A DNA stretch of 64,000 nucleotides, from positions 43,228,771 through 43,292,770 of the forward strand of contig CM067348.1 in assembly GCA_034190875.2 (NCBI GenBank), in the 5' to 3' direction. The notes under the pieces were generated by a model, which was not told where the DNA came from, searched no databases, and saw only the letters and a list, made by a program, of their open reading frames with translations. A program made the position numbers and the translations under genes. Shown piece after piece: positions 41,534-54,041 of this stretch. The stretch comes from Urechis unicinctus. Its lineage: Eukaryota; Annelida; Polychaeta; Xenopneusta; Urechidae. Positions within the stretch are counted from its first letter, which is position 1, and every line of letters starts with the position of its first letter.

Positions 41534-41848
41534 CCCACGAACTGATAAATTATAGGATTCTTAGCTGAATCGTAACCACTTCGTGAAGCTTTTGCAATTC
41601 TTGAGCAATCGGGAATTCGTGGCAAAAATTTTGAGCTGTTCAAAATATTGGCCACGAACTCCCGATTCCAAAATATTTTTGAAATAAATTAGTTGTGCAG
41701 TGTTAAGTATTCTTAACTCACTCGGGGATTCGTGCATTCGAGGCTCGACCAAGAATCAGCTACTAATCTACCAAGAATATTACGAAAACACACCGAAGCC
41801 GATACGAGGCAAGTAAGAACCATCTACGAATCCACGATATCGTACGAA

Positions 41849-42423
41849 TCAGCTGTAGCCACATCGGAAGTCATACTGGAGAATGTGATACCTGTTTCCT
41901 GTAACCAGGTGTCTGAGGGTCGTGGCCAGCTTCATTTCGGCGTTTAGGGCTGGTCTCATGTCGGTGTCCCTCCTCTGGATGACTGTAGCTCATCAAACAT
42001 GTGGGGTGGCATTTGCACTTAGTTGGTAAAGGCATTCACATCTTCCACCTGCATCAGTCTGTCGTAGTGACAATATTCTAGACTTGTAGCTATTGTAATC
42101 CACGGTCTAACCCACCACTCGAGGGCTCTTCTAATTCTTCGAAGCAGTCTTCTTCTAGTTATCAGCAGATGATGTTCTAGGGCCAATACTACAGCTGCTC
42201 TACGTTGAACATTCGTTTTGTATCTGATGCCAAAGCATGGCATGATGGCCTCTTTATACCTGTGTTGAGGAAAAATCCCAAGAAATGTCAAAAATAGACA
42301 CGAATTCATTTTTATTCGAACATAATTCGTAAACGCATTCGGCGTATTCTTAGCTAATTTCTGATTCCTAACGTTGGTGCAGTATTCATAATATATTCTT
42401 GTTAATCGCAGTGAATTCTTCAC
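41849..42423 (-). pseudogene. Harbinger transposase (nuclease) remnant, N-terminal part
   Basis: The frame from 42423 to 42019 contains RRRLLRRIRRALEWWVRPWI, the arginine-rich start followed by W-W-V-R-P-W. That word is diagnostic of HARBI1-like nucleases, and it is followed by EYCHYDRLMQ..EDVNAFTN. A stop (TAA 42019-42021) falls where an aromatic residue is normally found. The sequence then continues VQMPPHMFDELQ, and in another frame (41962-41849) DMRPALNAEMKLATTLRHL..YHILQYDFR, matching the conserved L-A-x-T-L-R-x-L-A-T-G..S-L-x-Y-x-F-R helix region. The family acts as a DDE endonuclease that cuts and pastes the element, usually together with a Myb-like partner. Everything downstream of the YDFR region, including the catalytic acids, is missing. 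The copy is inactive. Confidence 0.82.
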
Positions 42424-42584
42424 AATATTCGTGCGAATCTAGCCGAATCCCACGACTATTTTTAACTTTATCGTACCTGCATCGTTACTGGACAGTAGAG
42501 CGTCACGAATTAGTCCCAAATATTTGCAAAATTCCACGAATCCTCACAAATCCTAAAATTAAAAATTCGTGGCGATTCGTGGCC

Positions 42585-42611
42585 ATTCGTGGTCTGTGTG
42601 GAATATTGGTA
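42585..42611 (-). repeat. Right terminal inverted repeat of the Harbinger element
   Basis: It reads ATTCGTGGTCTGTGTGGAAT then ATTGGTA, the complement of the left end. Two further ATTCGTGG words lie immediately inside it. Confidence 0.85.
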
Positions 42612-42733
42612 TAACCTATTTATCGTAGTCCTGTCATGTTCGTCATTGGCGTGTCGTTTATGGTGAGGCATTAAACGTTAAGAGAAAAACGTACATTAAT
42701 GTATACAGATACACATACACATCCACACACACA

Positions 42734-42881
<148 letters not shown>

Positions 42882-42911
42882 GCGTGTGTGTGTGAGAGAG
42901 AATGTGTGTGT

Positions 42912-43117
42912 GTCCTCGGTTAGATAGTGTAAAACATATGATGTGCGTGTCCTCTTTTGGATAGAGTAAAACATATCATGTGCTTGTCCTCGGTTAGATA
43001 GTGTTAAACATATGATGTGTGTGTCCTCGGTTGGATAGAGTAAAACATATGATGTGCGTGTCCTCGGTTAGATAGAATAAAGCATACGATGTATGTGTCC
43101 TCGGTTTGATAGGATAT
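42912..43117. repeat. 37-bp minisatellite, six units
   Basis: Units start with gtcctcggtt at 42912, 42949, 42986, 43023, 43060 and 43097, an exact 37-base period. They read gtcctcggttagatag.gta then aaacatatgatgtgcgt with scattered changes; the last unit is cut short. Two degenerate starts (gtcctcgtttgaatag at about 43230 and gtcctccgttgg at about 43259) suggest the array once reached the TG microsatellite to its right. Confidence 0.95.
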
Positions 43118-43282
43118 TTCTCTCAATTAATTACTAGTATTAAATGAGTTTTTAGTAGCTTAACTAAATTACATATTACATTCAGATGCATATCTGTTGT
43201 TGTCATGTTCAACAAAGGCAATTATAAATTGTCCTCGTTTGAATAGCAAAATTTCACTGTCCTCCGTTGGCACCTTACCCAG

Positions 43283-43285
<3 letters not shown>

Positions 43286-43342
<57 letters not shown>
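43286..43342. repeat. (TG)n microsatellite, about 28 units
   Basis: An uninterrupted TG dinucleotide run of about 57 bases. The Cys-Val repeats in the plus frame around it are artefacts. Confidence 0.97.
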
Positions 43343-43345
<3 letters not shown>

Positions 43346-44029
43346 TATACGCCATTACAGATATGTAAATATGTATAGATTAATAAATATTAAGGTGTAC
43401 GTAAACGGCATCCCATGCAGACAAAGCATTGTTTTGCATTGATCCGAATGTGTTCATTAACAGGCGCTACCTAGAGTCTCCTTTAATTCTTTAGATCATG
43501 CTTGTTACTTGCTTTCGGAACATTGACTGCATGATTTATTGATGGCACAAAAATACCACATTGAACGTGTCGCATTGAAAGTGTTGTTTTATTGTTAGAG
43601 CCGCAAGATAAGACGTAAAGCTCTTACTGGTGACTAGGCTGGTTACCTGCAAATGTAATTTACTTGTAGACATATTCGGTACAAATGCCAAGGTCACGCA
43701 AAATCAGCATGTTCGTTACAAGATATCTGCCACAAAAGCAGATTTCTCCCAAACTCAACGGTTTACGAAATAATAGCCCGCTTCGTAAAAAAGCCTGAAG
43801 TAGGTGTGCAGACGACATCGGTTGCTCATAACAATTTAAACAGAGTTATGTTTCTTGGCTTTTGTGGTTTATATAATGTGGACTCTTGCATCAGGAAATT
43901 TGTCCTAGCTCAAGCAACTATAAGTTAATAATGATAGGTAAGACACTGGATACTCATAATACGAGTCTATAGCCTCGCTGGCAGCCTGATTTATGATATA
44001 AGCGATGGTTGCAGGGTTGCATAATATAA
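43343..44029. other. No recognisable feature
   Basis: Unique sequence without convincing frames. Confidence 0.35.
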
Positions 44030-45420
44030 TGTAGCTAAGGTCTATGAATAAGCTGTGTAAATGAATCCATCACACTTGGGCCTAATTAACTGGAACGACA
44101 CACTGTATTTTGTTTAAATTAAGGTAAACATGCAGTGCAGGGGTACAGCCTGCACCAGATAGAAGTGTTAGGTCCATGAAGTTATTTCCTTGCCAAATGT
44201 TTTCGATGATGGTTTACAGGTGACCACCGCCACTTGTTCCAAGATACATGTTTGAATATATTTTAGCAGAGCGTTTAAAACATTCTGCATAATACCCTTT
44301 TACGTTTTTAGGCTTTGAAAAGGATATCGTGCAGCTTGCGGTGGATTTGATAAATTGTTGTACTACGATGCAAAACATCAATTAGTGTGGACCACACCAT
44401 CATAAACACACAGGGAAAGGTGTGGAAGGTGAAACGCAGTGACTAATATAAAATTAATCGATTTATTTGCTATCTACGCGTTGAGTTGTTTGCACTGTTG
44501 TCCATGTGCCTCTCTGTAAGCACGATGCTTCGAAATTTCACTTCGCTTAATGTTGTTTAAACTGACACAGAAAGCTTTCGGAAGCCACGTAAATAGGCTT
44601 TTAAATTGAATAAGTAACACTAATATCTGTGCACCTGCCCCAGAAGTAGCCTCTTGAGGCGCTAATAAGCACAATTCAAGCGGTTGGAAGCACTACGCCG
44701 ACCATCTTTGACCCATATGTGAAGTCACAATTTAACTACATCGTTGCATTTGGTGTCCATGCTAAACAAAAGCTCTGAAAAAGCTCGGCCAGCTACCATT
44801 GACACTGCAGCTGCAGGGCCATAGAGCCCGTACCAAGCTACATTTTACATGACATATTTTATCAATTTGCCTACGAAGTTAAATTCAATCAATGTACATT
44901 TTCCACCGGGTCATTGCAGCGATACTTTTTGAAACATTTATCGCTGCTTCTTTTGTTCACACCACCATCATTAACATGAAACAAAGCATATACACAGAGG
45001 AAAACTTTGTGTGGCCGTCAAAACATATATGTTGTTGGCCCTATTGGCTGCGGTCATGCATCAAAAGCATCCGGCGTGATTCGTGCGATGCTAAATTGCA
45101 TCGGATAATTATATGAGTGTTACAAAACGATAAACCGCATGTGTCCGCATAGTTATACATTTATTCTGTATGCTAATTAGATACTTGCCGAGTTGTACAG
45201 AATAGCTATGTAAATGAATCAATCACACTTGGTCTAAAATAACCGAAATGACACACTGTATTGTTGTTTTATTCGTAAATAATGGCAAATATGCAGTGCA
45301 GGTGTTCAATCTACGACGCATAAGAAGTGCACGGTCCATGAAAAGTTATTTTATGGCAAACATATATATCTTGAAGGTTAGCAGGTGGCCATCGCTACTT
45401 ATTCCAAGACACTAACCCAA
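44030..45420. repeat. Old duplication, arms 44030-44240 and 45188-45420
   Basis: The arms share agct.tgtaaatgaatc.atcacacttgg, acgacacactgtatt, a.gcagtgcaggg/tgt, ggtccatgaa.agttatt and caggtg.cca.cgc.acttgttccaaga in the same order, with a period of about 1155 bases. Between them, 44540-44760 matches 37780-38000, so part of this unit has a third relative 6.8 kb away. Frames at 44474-44674 (minus) and 44892-45116 (plus) are unrecognised. Confidence 0.7.
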
Positions 45421-45675
45421 TTCCTCACTTGTTAACTCACTCAGCGAACGAAAAAAAGGCAAGCTGCAAACCAGCATGAGTTTTTATGTTGGCGATGATA
45501 TTTCTTGTATAGCCCTTGTAACTGTCGCCATTTGAGCAATGCCATACATATATTTCTCAAGATTACGTCATCAGCTGTCATCACAACACATAATTCTTGC
45601 ACAAGTACTGTATAATATATAGTGCAGTCGTATTTGCTGAGCGCTCGGTGTGCGGTAAAATCCGCCGCTAGAGAC

Positions 45676-45850
45676 TAGGAATGTATTTACATTGCACTGT
45701 GGAATACCTTGAGCTACGTTGTATGCACGTTAGTGCCATAAATGTTTAAATTTATTTTCGATAGGAATGTATTTGCATTACACAGGGAATACCTTGAGCC
45801 ACGTTGTATGCATGTTATTGTCATAAATGTTTAAATATATTTTCGATACA
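45676..45850. repeat. Tandem pair, unit about 86-89 bp
   Basis: Two adjacent copies begin taggaatgtattt.catt and end aaatgtttaaat.tattttcga. They are about 88% identical by eye. Nothing else is present. Confidence 0.9.
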
Positions 45851-47934
45851 ACAAAATTAACCCTCACGCAATAAAATACATCAAATAAGGCTGAGCCTCA
45901 TAATATTTATATTAAACCAACACTCCCATATAATGCAGAAGAGAGGAATTGGTACACTCAACAATTGGAACCACACTTTTTACCCCTCATCGGATGCAAA
46001 TCGGCCAAATTTATTCTCATGATAAGAAATACTCGATAGCAATGTTATGTCATTAATTACGTATACTCGTAATTAAGCAAGGGGTTAGATTCAAGAATAA
46101 TGTGTTACGAAAACTCCATGATAGAGTTTGCAATACGGTTCGCATTGCCCCTATTATGTTTAAATTGGTTTGGTTAAATCTGTTAGAAAGGTTTAATACA
46201 CTGTGTCGTTTTGTGGTAACACACTTTAAGCAGAATATTTAAAAGATAATGGTGACTTAGATCTGCTCTAACAATCGTAACTAATAACCATGCATTGGGT
46301 AGCGTTTGCTCAGCGACTTATAACAAATAGATACCGATTGTTTTATGCAATAGTGATATTATAGCGTCTTCTTCATCCGCATGAACACAGAATATTATAT
46401 GTCATGGTAACATTTTGGCGGCATTAATATTAATGGGTGTGCATTAAGTATCGGTATTAATTATTGTCTAACAAATAGCAAGCGGATCTGAGTCTAGCGC
46501 ATCGTTGCCATGCACAATTGCTACTAAACTAATAATCATCAACGCAAATCAGGCTTCATGTGTATGTGAAAGTGGTTTAATGAGCTTCAAATTTATAAAT
46601 CCACGAACCCAGGGGTTATATGCGTATTTATATACACTGGTAAAATTAACAGGTAATACACGTGTTACCACCCGTACGATTATTCTACCATAGTGATCTA
46701 ATGGCGTTGGTTATAGATCACTTAATTTGTACAAGTTCATTAAAATTAGTTGCTAGATCATTTTTCTCATCGTTCACAGCTGTGTCAAGAACTGATATTA
46801 CTGATTAAGATTTTTTACCTTGTAACCATAGAACCAACCCATTCTATTTTGTAACGTAGCATTGTTTTTAGTTTGAACTTGCCCATGGTGTTAGGCATAG
46901 CTCGCATAAGCCAACCATTAAATGCGGATTGACCAGCGTGCAATCGCATACTTAAATTCATAAATATCCATAGTGATTGCTAATTCTTAATAACGCGGAT
47001 TATTCATCAACTGTATAAGGATGAAAAGTAAGTGCATGAAACGTAAAGGTTAATTGGTGTCCAGCGAAAAGCAAATCGATCGGTGTCAGGTGCGTTTTTG
47101 CTGCGCATTCACCCGCATGCATGTCAACAGGTGGGCCCACACACGAACTGCAAGGCATGGCATGGCTAGTGCTGAGACGCAAATCCAATAACACATACCT
47201 CGTACAACACATACAAATATACGATTATTTATGAGCGATGTTGCACCAAAGTAATCGTTAAATATGTGGCAACTGCACACGCTATGAGCTCTGTAGCCAC
47301 ATATTACGCCAACAACAATGTTTCTAACAATGTAGATGCAGCAAGTATATTGATGCAATTCATAACATCTGATATGTCTCTTAGGCACTGCAATATCTTA
47401 TTACAACGCGCGGTGACAACTAGTGTGTACATTTATATAATGATACATGAAGATTGTAGCTTTTTTATTTGAACTGCTAAACGTTCTTGGCAAACCATTA
47501 GTGCTCTGTCGCATTGATTTATCCTTGCCAATCCAAGCTTTTCCCTTTGATATGTCGTTACATAGCCAAGAGTTACGTTTTAAGTCCATCTTCAACGACC
47601 AGCTTTTTAACGATCAACAAATATCTGTCTGGGGTAATATGTTGAAGGTAATCCACTTAAATATTAATAACCGTACTAATCATGACACGCTATCTCAGTA
47701 ATTGTGGAGTTTGCCAATTAGCAGGGCCCACATTACATTCTCAGAGGTACTCAATATCACATTGTCACTATAGGCGCGGCATGTCATATGGTGTGATGGT
47801 GAATATCTGCAATGAATATGAGAGCGCGAACTTGGCATTGACATGCAGGCCGGGAGAACTCGCTTGACTAGCGCATGATTAGGCACGTATGCAGGCACCG
47901 GAAGCTCTTCTTGAGCACATATGAACAGCAAATG
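45851..47934. other. No recognisable feature
   Basis: Overlapping frames at 47000-47212 and 47086-47388 (minus), 47266-47472 and 47447-47701 (plus) and 47401-47595 (minus) contradict one another and show no known domain. No repeats of note. Confidence 0.4.
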
Positions 47935-49130
47935 TGTATTCAGTCTGAGCTATACATCTGGTGTTACATTGCATGCCGAGCCGATACTAGACAGGCCGAC
48001 TAAATTATAAAGTCAATGCATCAATCAAACAATAATGCGATGACTATACTTAGAATTTGCCGTCTGGGAAGTGAATTAATTGGATTGCGTTTTATCATGA
48101 TGTATGTGTGTTTTGATACGTACATTCTATGACCTAGATTATGCGGTCGAGCATGTGACTTACACTCAAAAACTATATTTAGACAAGAAACAAAAACACG
48201 TTTAAAAAGCGAACTAATCTACTTTGTCTTGCTGAGTACTGGGAAAATGAAAATGTGTACTTAGTGTGAGCTATACCACTAAAATCAAGTTGAATTATAA
48301 TGCGTGCCGAACGGATACTAGAAAGGCCGAAACCACGACATCTATCACCCCCCACAAACGCGCTCATACACGTGCACACACCATCTGCTCGCACTCACGC
48401 TCATAATAAAGGCACGCTACAGTTCAGATACCTTTATTTACAACCTCTGTTTTCGGCACGTTGGGAGAAGCAAAATTGACCCTCATTCAGACCCGCATGT
48501 TCGGTGGCCCTTATTCCAAATTAACACTCTACCTTGTCAACAAGTCCCACATTTATAGCGCTTGTCAACAGATACCGCTTTCGTTACATAATCCAATCAG
48601 CGATAAATACAGGAAAATGCCAACATGTTCAGATACGCACAAGCTGCCCCCAAACCACTCGAAATTGGCTACCAATGCCTTACATCCATTGCCCTATAAA
48701 TATCAGGCTCCGCTCACACACAACACAATCGAACTCAGCCAAGACACTACGACACTACGAAGCACTCACGAAGAAGAAAAGGAACTCACGAGCGTGCAAG
48801 AATATCATATAGAATAAAGAAAGGTCGTCGATATAAAGTTAACGTGTCTCATTCTTAATCAAACGGTACCTCGAAATAACCCCCGAAGTGACCAAAGGCA
48901 AGAGACAAGCAATAACACAAGAAACTACGGGCACACATCAATCAAAACTTAATGAGGTGACTATACTTATAATCTGCCATCTGGATTGCGTTTTGTCAGA
49001 ATGTATGCGTGTTAAAATACAACTAAACCTTAGAAATAGAATATGCTATCGTGCATATAACTTCCACTCAAAACAGATATTTAGTCGCGGAAATCAATTT
49101 TGTCTTGCTGAGTAGTGACATATCGTTCCT
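47935..49130. repeat. Old tandem duplication (unit about 320 bp), second copy interrupted
   Basis: Copy 1 (47935-48250) and copy 2 (48253-49130) share gtgta.t.agt.tgagctatac, gccga.c.gatactaga.aggccga, catcaatcaaa, ..tgactatactta.aat.tgcc.tctgg, ttgcgttttgtcat/ag.atgtatg and tttgtcttgctgagta.tg. Copy 2 is longer by about 550 bases because of an inserted element (next entry). Confidence 0.85.
48386..48935 (+). mobile_element. Probable solo LTR of an LTR retrotransposon
   Basis: A block of about 550 bases begins TG and ends CA and is flanked on both sides by CATC (48382-48385 and 48936-48939). The paralogous copy near 48025 has a single CATC followed by aatcaaa, i.e. an empty site. Inside are a TATA box (tataaata, 48695-48702) and a polyadenylation signal (aataaa, 48813-48818) about 115 bases downstream, the layout of U3-R-U5. 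Base composition is richer in C and CA than the surroundings. The 4-base flank fits Gypsy-type insertion, but the family is not proven. It appears to be a single LTR left by recombination; no internal genes are present. Insertion was later than the local 320-bp duplication. Confidence 0.55.
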
Positions 49131-50220
49131 TATTAACCTAACCAGATACCTATAGATGAACGTTTCCCAGTGAACATTTACATAATAGACTATTTAGTCT
49201 AATTGAACATTGTATACTGTGATTCTCCAGATATTATACACAAGGGGTAAAATAAGAATTATCGCTGGTCAATTCGGGCACTTTTGATGTGCTACATGTG
49301 GCATGTAGAAAAGTGGCATCCCTTCAATGTTTATTTACTCTTGAGACATTATGTTACACTCCAGCTGATTGTAGTGTATTGTATTGAAATGTTAATGAAT
49401 TCAAATTAGAAATTAAATACCTCGGTTTTATTCATTGTCTAGGAAAGGGCCAACGTCTCTTTCTCATCCGCCCTTTGTTGTTAAATGTGTACGGTACTAT
49501 GTGTTGCCGATTTCAGGAATATTTCACGCAAATGATGCACGCCCTAAGAAAGAATAAACGTATAAATGTGTGTGCCTAGTTCTGAAAGGAATCAACAAAG
49601 ATCATGGTTAAGGAAACAATAACCTCGCTAGTCAACAATCATCAGGTTTTTAACGTACAAACCAATAATAGTCTGAGGTTGTGTGATTTCAAGCGTGCCA
49701 TAGTGTTTCCGGTGGTAATTAAATGTCGTTCACTATAGATCAATTCCTTTTTTTCTCATGCTTTAATTTAGTGTTCAACAAATGTATGTGGGAGGTTGCA
49801 TGCAACTCACGTATTTGAAATTACTAACCGATGTAAAGTCCAGTCAATCGTGACGACAGCCAGAGATTACGCATCATTTGTGGCAGAGGTGGTTGCTTTA
49901 ATATCCGGCCGAGGTCCATAAAAGGCAATGTATAGCGGAAATTAATGATGAATTATTAACAACCCAGTGCAAAGGAACATCTCTCAGCGATTCGAGAGTA
50001 ATCATACATATAATATGAATATAGGGTGATGTGTATAAGCCACTCATTTGACATAAACATCAACTAGCATATGTAGCCCAGAACTAATACTTATACTGGC
50101 GCTGAATTACAATCTATGTAGCGTTGTCACGAACTAATTTCGAAAGCTTGGTGATGGCAGCATGGTGTTTAGCTATCCCCTTATGCACAGTTTTGCATCG
50201 TCGCTCTTACAAATTCAATT
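49131..50220. other. No recognisable feature
   Basis: Unique DNA with no convincing frames. Confidence 0.4.
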
Positions 50221-52138
50221 ACATTATCTTAATTTGTGAACTTACCTGTGGCTGGATCTCTTAATTTAACTTGGATAGATTTTCATGTACATTTGTAATC
50301 ACGTGATTCTAACGTTTGTAACATACCAGTCGAATATGTATCCACCATGTATTTCTTACCTGCCGGATTTGATCGTTAATCTACACATATGAGCCTCTCA
50401 CGAACTGTCTGCATTCCTACCCAATAAGTATGATATCAAGGATCAAGCAACGTGTGTTTTGGCAAACGGTAGAATTTATGCCACGCGTGGCATGATTCAA
50501 TAGCAATAGTCCATGTTTGCATACACTGAGGCATGATATTCTTTTCTTCTTGCCAATAAACTAACTCGTTCCCGGGGTTATTCAGTGCATCGGTATATGC
50601 TGTGCACGTTACACTATCCGTCGTAGTTCTATTATTACCACACCTAGATATTTGATGTGAGATTGATTGCTCCTCTCGTAGAAAAGCAGTTTACACGCCC
50701 TGAAGCACGTAATGAGGTAATCGATTGCACAATTATATATATATATATATATATATCATTTATTTCGTTGTTTGTCGGCGAAAAGTTTTGTATGTGATGG
50801 TGTTCATCAATTATTTTACCCTAGAATCATAGTCACAATTATAATGTGTCGCCAAAAGGTTTCTACTGTTGTTTAGAATCGGGTTTTTGTACCATAACAT
50901 CGGAAACAAATTACACACGAGGCAGTGTAATCATCAACATATCAGTAAAGCGAAGGGAATGCATGAAAAATCACTCCCTGAATTCATTTTGCATTTAAGT
51001 TTGCAAGCAGTATATAATCCTATAACATTATTTCCATGTCGCAAATGTACCCGCCAAACGCCAGTATGATTACGGGTGGCACATGTAACATCGGGGTTAT
51101 AAAAATGGTCGCTGTGCAATCACCATCGTGAATAGCCCATAATTGACTGGCCAAAGGAACGCTGCCTGTCGGCCTATAATCCTGCGGATGAAGTATCTGA
51201 CGCGTTAAATGCTACTGCTTCCCGAGATGCACATATCAATGAAAGCTATATATTGCACCACAAGTAAATTAATATTTAGGTTTTTATGAATTGCCCTCTA
51301 GCATCGCTGCAGTCTACAACGCAAAACCCCTACTGCCAAAAAAATGGACTAGAAATGCACTTAGTCCATTTTTGACTGTTGTGGCCTTTACTTTGAACGT
51401 TTACATCGTTTTCGCTATGTCGTTAACAGGCCAAGACCCAAAAGGGTTTAGGATGTCACGCAGATCTAGTGACCTGCGTAGTGGCTTCAATTATATGCCA
51501 TTGTCATCCTTAGCATTTTGCAGCGTTTCTATCAAGTTTGTGCTCTCTGCGTGTCGTTTAGTAGATGTTAATATTCAACCCGATTCCGACACACTAGGAT
51601 TGATTTTCAGGCTATTGAATCAGGATGCGTAATAATCACACGCAAAACTGAATAAAGTTATTGAGGCAACAACATCGACGTCGCATTTCCGTCTACCTAC
51701 AGACAACATCACAAACGGGGCTCGGCGTCCGTTAACGATAAAGTGCCATTTGATAGGTCGAGGCTACCACGCCTCCGAATTGATCAGATAATTTCAAGTG
51801 GTTTCAAGAGACGCTTTGACAAAGCAACACGCGGATCACAGGTGGCGTCGTCACATATTATCTCAGGCGGAGGCACAAATAAACAATCTCCGCTTAAGTA
51901 TAAACTCTTGGATCTGACTACAATATGCACAATGTCAGGGATGTAACATGGAACGCAAAGAATGCCGTAAATTGCGGCCCACATCTGCGCCCTTATACTA
52001 AATGCCGTGTCAACGATTGCTTCAAGGATGAGCATTGTCATCAGTGGAATGTTGGTGAAATCTGTTATCGATGATGTAAGCATTCCGAAACACTGAAATC
52101 TCTTTGAAAATGCAAGCATTCGCCAAATGAATGAGGCA
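50221..52138. repeat. Tandem triplication B, copy 1 (about 1.92 kb)
   Basis: First of three head-to-tail units. It contains a (TA)n run of about 23 bases at 50734-50756 that is absent from copy 2. On the plus strand is a frame at 51291-51632 with a hydrophobic stretch (FLTVVAFTLNVYIVFAMSL). On the minus strand is a frame at 52119-51784 reading FTNIPLMTMLILEAIVDTAF and then AAIYGILCVPCYIPDIVHIV. Neither is recognised. Splice-donor-like words on the minus strand (CAG|GTAAGTT at about 50244, CAG|GTAAGAA at about 50358) are conserved between copies, so a minus-strand exon family is conceivable. Confidence 0.95.
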
Positions 52139-54041
52139 TTACATTATCTTAATTTGTGAACTTACCTGTGGCTGGATCTCTTTATTTAACTAAGGTAGAT
52201 TTTCATGTACATTTGTAATCACGTGATTCTAACGTTTGTAACATACCAGTCGAATATGTATCCACCATGTATTTCTTACCTGCCGGATTTGATCGTTAAT
52301 CTACACATATGAGCCTCTCACGAACTGTCTGCATTCCTACCCAATAAGTATGATATCAAGGATCAAGCAAGGTGTGTTTTGGCAAACGGTAGAATTTATG
52401 CCACGCGTGGCATGATTCAATAGCAATAGTCCATGTTTGCATACACTGAGGCATGATATTCTTTTCTTCTTGCCAATAAACTAACTCGTTCCCGGGGTTA
52501 TTCAGTGCAACGGTTTATGCTGTGCACGTTACACTATCCGTAATAGTTCTATTATTACCACACCTAGATATTTGATGTGAGATTGATTGCTCCTCTCGTA
52601 GAAAAGCAGTTTACATGCCCTGAAGCACGTAATGAGGTAATCGATTGCACGGCGGATTGTTTGTCGGCGAAAAGTTTTGTATATGATGGTGTGCATCAAT
52701 TATTTTACCTCAATGCTTTGTCTAGAATCATAGTCACAATTATAATGTGTCGCCAAAAGGTTTCTACTGTTGTTTAGAATCGGGTTTTTGTACCATAACA
52801 TCGGAAACAAATTACACACGAGGCAGTGTTATCATCAACATATCAGTAAAGAGAAGGGAATGCATGAAAAATCACTCCCTGAATTCATTTTGCATTAAGT
52901 TTGCAAGCAGTATATAATCCTATAACATTATTTCCATGTCGCAAATGTACCCGCCAAACGCCAGTATGATTACGGGTGGCACATGTAACATCGGGGTTAT
53001 AAAAATGGTCGCTGTGCAATCACCATCGTGAATAGCCCATAATTGACTGGCCAAAGGAACGCTGCCTGTCGGCCTATAATCCTGCGGATGAAGTATCTGA
53101 CGCGTTAAATGCTACTGCTTCCCGAGATGCACATATCAATGAAAGCTATATATTGCACCACAAGTAAATGAATATTTAGGTTTTTATGAATTGCCCTCTA
53201 GCATCGCTGCAGTCTACAACGCAAAACCCCTACTGCCAAAAAAAATGGACTAGAAATGCACTTAGTCCATTTTTGACTGTTGTGGCCTTTACTTTGAACG
53301 TTTACATCGTTTTCGCTATGTCGTTAGCAGGCCAAGACCCAAAAGGGTTTAGGATGTCACGCAGTTCTAGTGACCTGCGTAGTGGCTTCAATTATATGCC
53401 ATTGTCATCCTTAGCATTTTGCAGCGTTTCTATCAAGTTTGTGCTCTCTGCGTGTCGTTTAGTAGATGTTAATATTCAACCCGATTCCGACACACTAGGA
53501 TTGATTTTCAGGCTATTGAATCAGGATGCGTAATAATCACACGCAAAACTGAATAAAGTTATTGAGGCAACAACATCGACGTCGCATTTCCGTCTACCTA
53601 CAGACAACATCACAAACGGGGCTCGGCGTCCGTTAACGATAAAGTGCCATTTGATAGGTCGAGGCTACCACGCCTCCGAATTGATCAGATAAGTACAAGT
53701 GGTTTCAAGAGACGCTTTGACTAAGCAACACGCGGATCACAGGTGGCGTCGTCACATATTATCTCAGGCGGAGGCACAAATAAACAATCTCCGCTTAAGT
53801 ATAAACTCTTGGATCTGACTACAATATGCACAATGTCAGGGATGTAACATGGAACGCAAAGAATGCCGTAAATTGCGGCCCACATCTGCGCCCTTATACT
53901 AAATGCTGTGTCAACGATTGCTTCAAGGATGAGCATCGTCATCAGTGGAATGTTGGTGAAATCTGTTATCGATGATGTAAGCATTCCGAAACACTAAAAT
54001 CTATTTGAAAAGGGAAGCATTCGCCAAATGAATGAGGCATT
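52139..54041. repeat. Tandem triplication B, copy 2 (about 1.9 kb)
   Basis: Roughly 98-99% identical to copy 1 by eye. It lacks the TA run and has a few extra bases near 52712. The plus frame 53186-53533 and minus frame 53984-53721 repeat those of copy 1. The minus frame is ended early by one substitution at the codon matching gcttTGTC of copy 1 (TAG here), so that frame is not conserved in length. Confidence 0.95.

Larger units (their letters stand above)
41505..42613. mobile_element. PIF/Harbinger DNA transposon, internally deleted
   Basis: The element has terminal inverted repeats of about 27 bases with two mismatches: TACCcc TATTCCACACAGACC on the left (from 41507) and its complement on the right (to 42611), bordered by TA on both sides (TTA left, TAA right). 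The TWA-type flank fits PIF/Harbinger, although the two three-base flanks are not identical. The ends carry many copies of CCACGAAT or its complement within about 200 bases of each terminus, probably transposase-binding repeats. The minus strand holds part of a Harbinger nuclease gene (separate entry). At 1.1 kb it is far shorter than autonomous copies (several kb) and lacks the catalytic DDE region, so it is a dead or non-autonomous derivative. Confidence 0.88.

Noticed and set aside
43197-43442. Plus frame with Cys-Val repeats
   Set aside because: It is translation of the (TG)n microsatellite.
48461-48817. 118-residue plus frame
   Set aside because: It lies across the promoter and polyadenylation signals of the probable LTR and resembles no protein.
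48443-48872. Alternative LTR boundaries using a 5-base ACCTC repeat at 48443-48447 and 48868-48872
   Set aside because: The right end would be CGGT rather than CA, and it ignores the empty-site evidence from the neighbouring copy, which supports 48386-48935.
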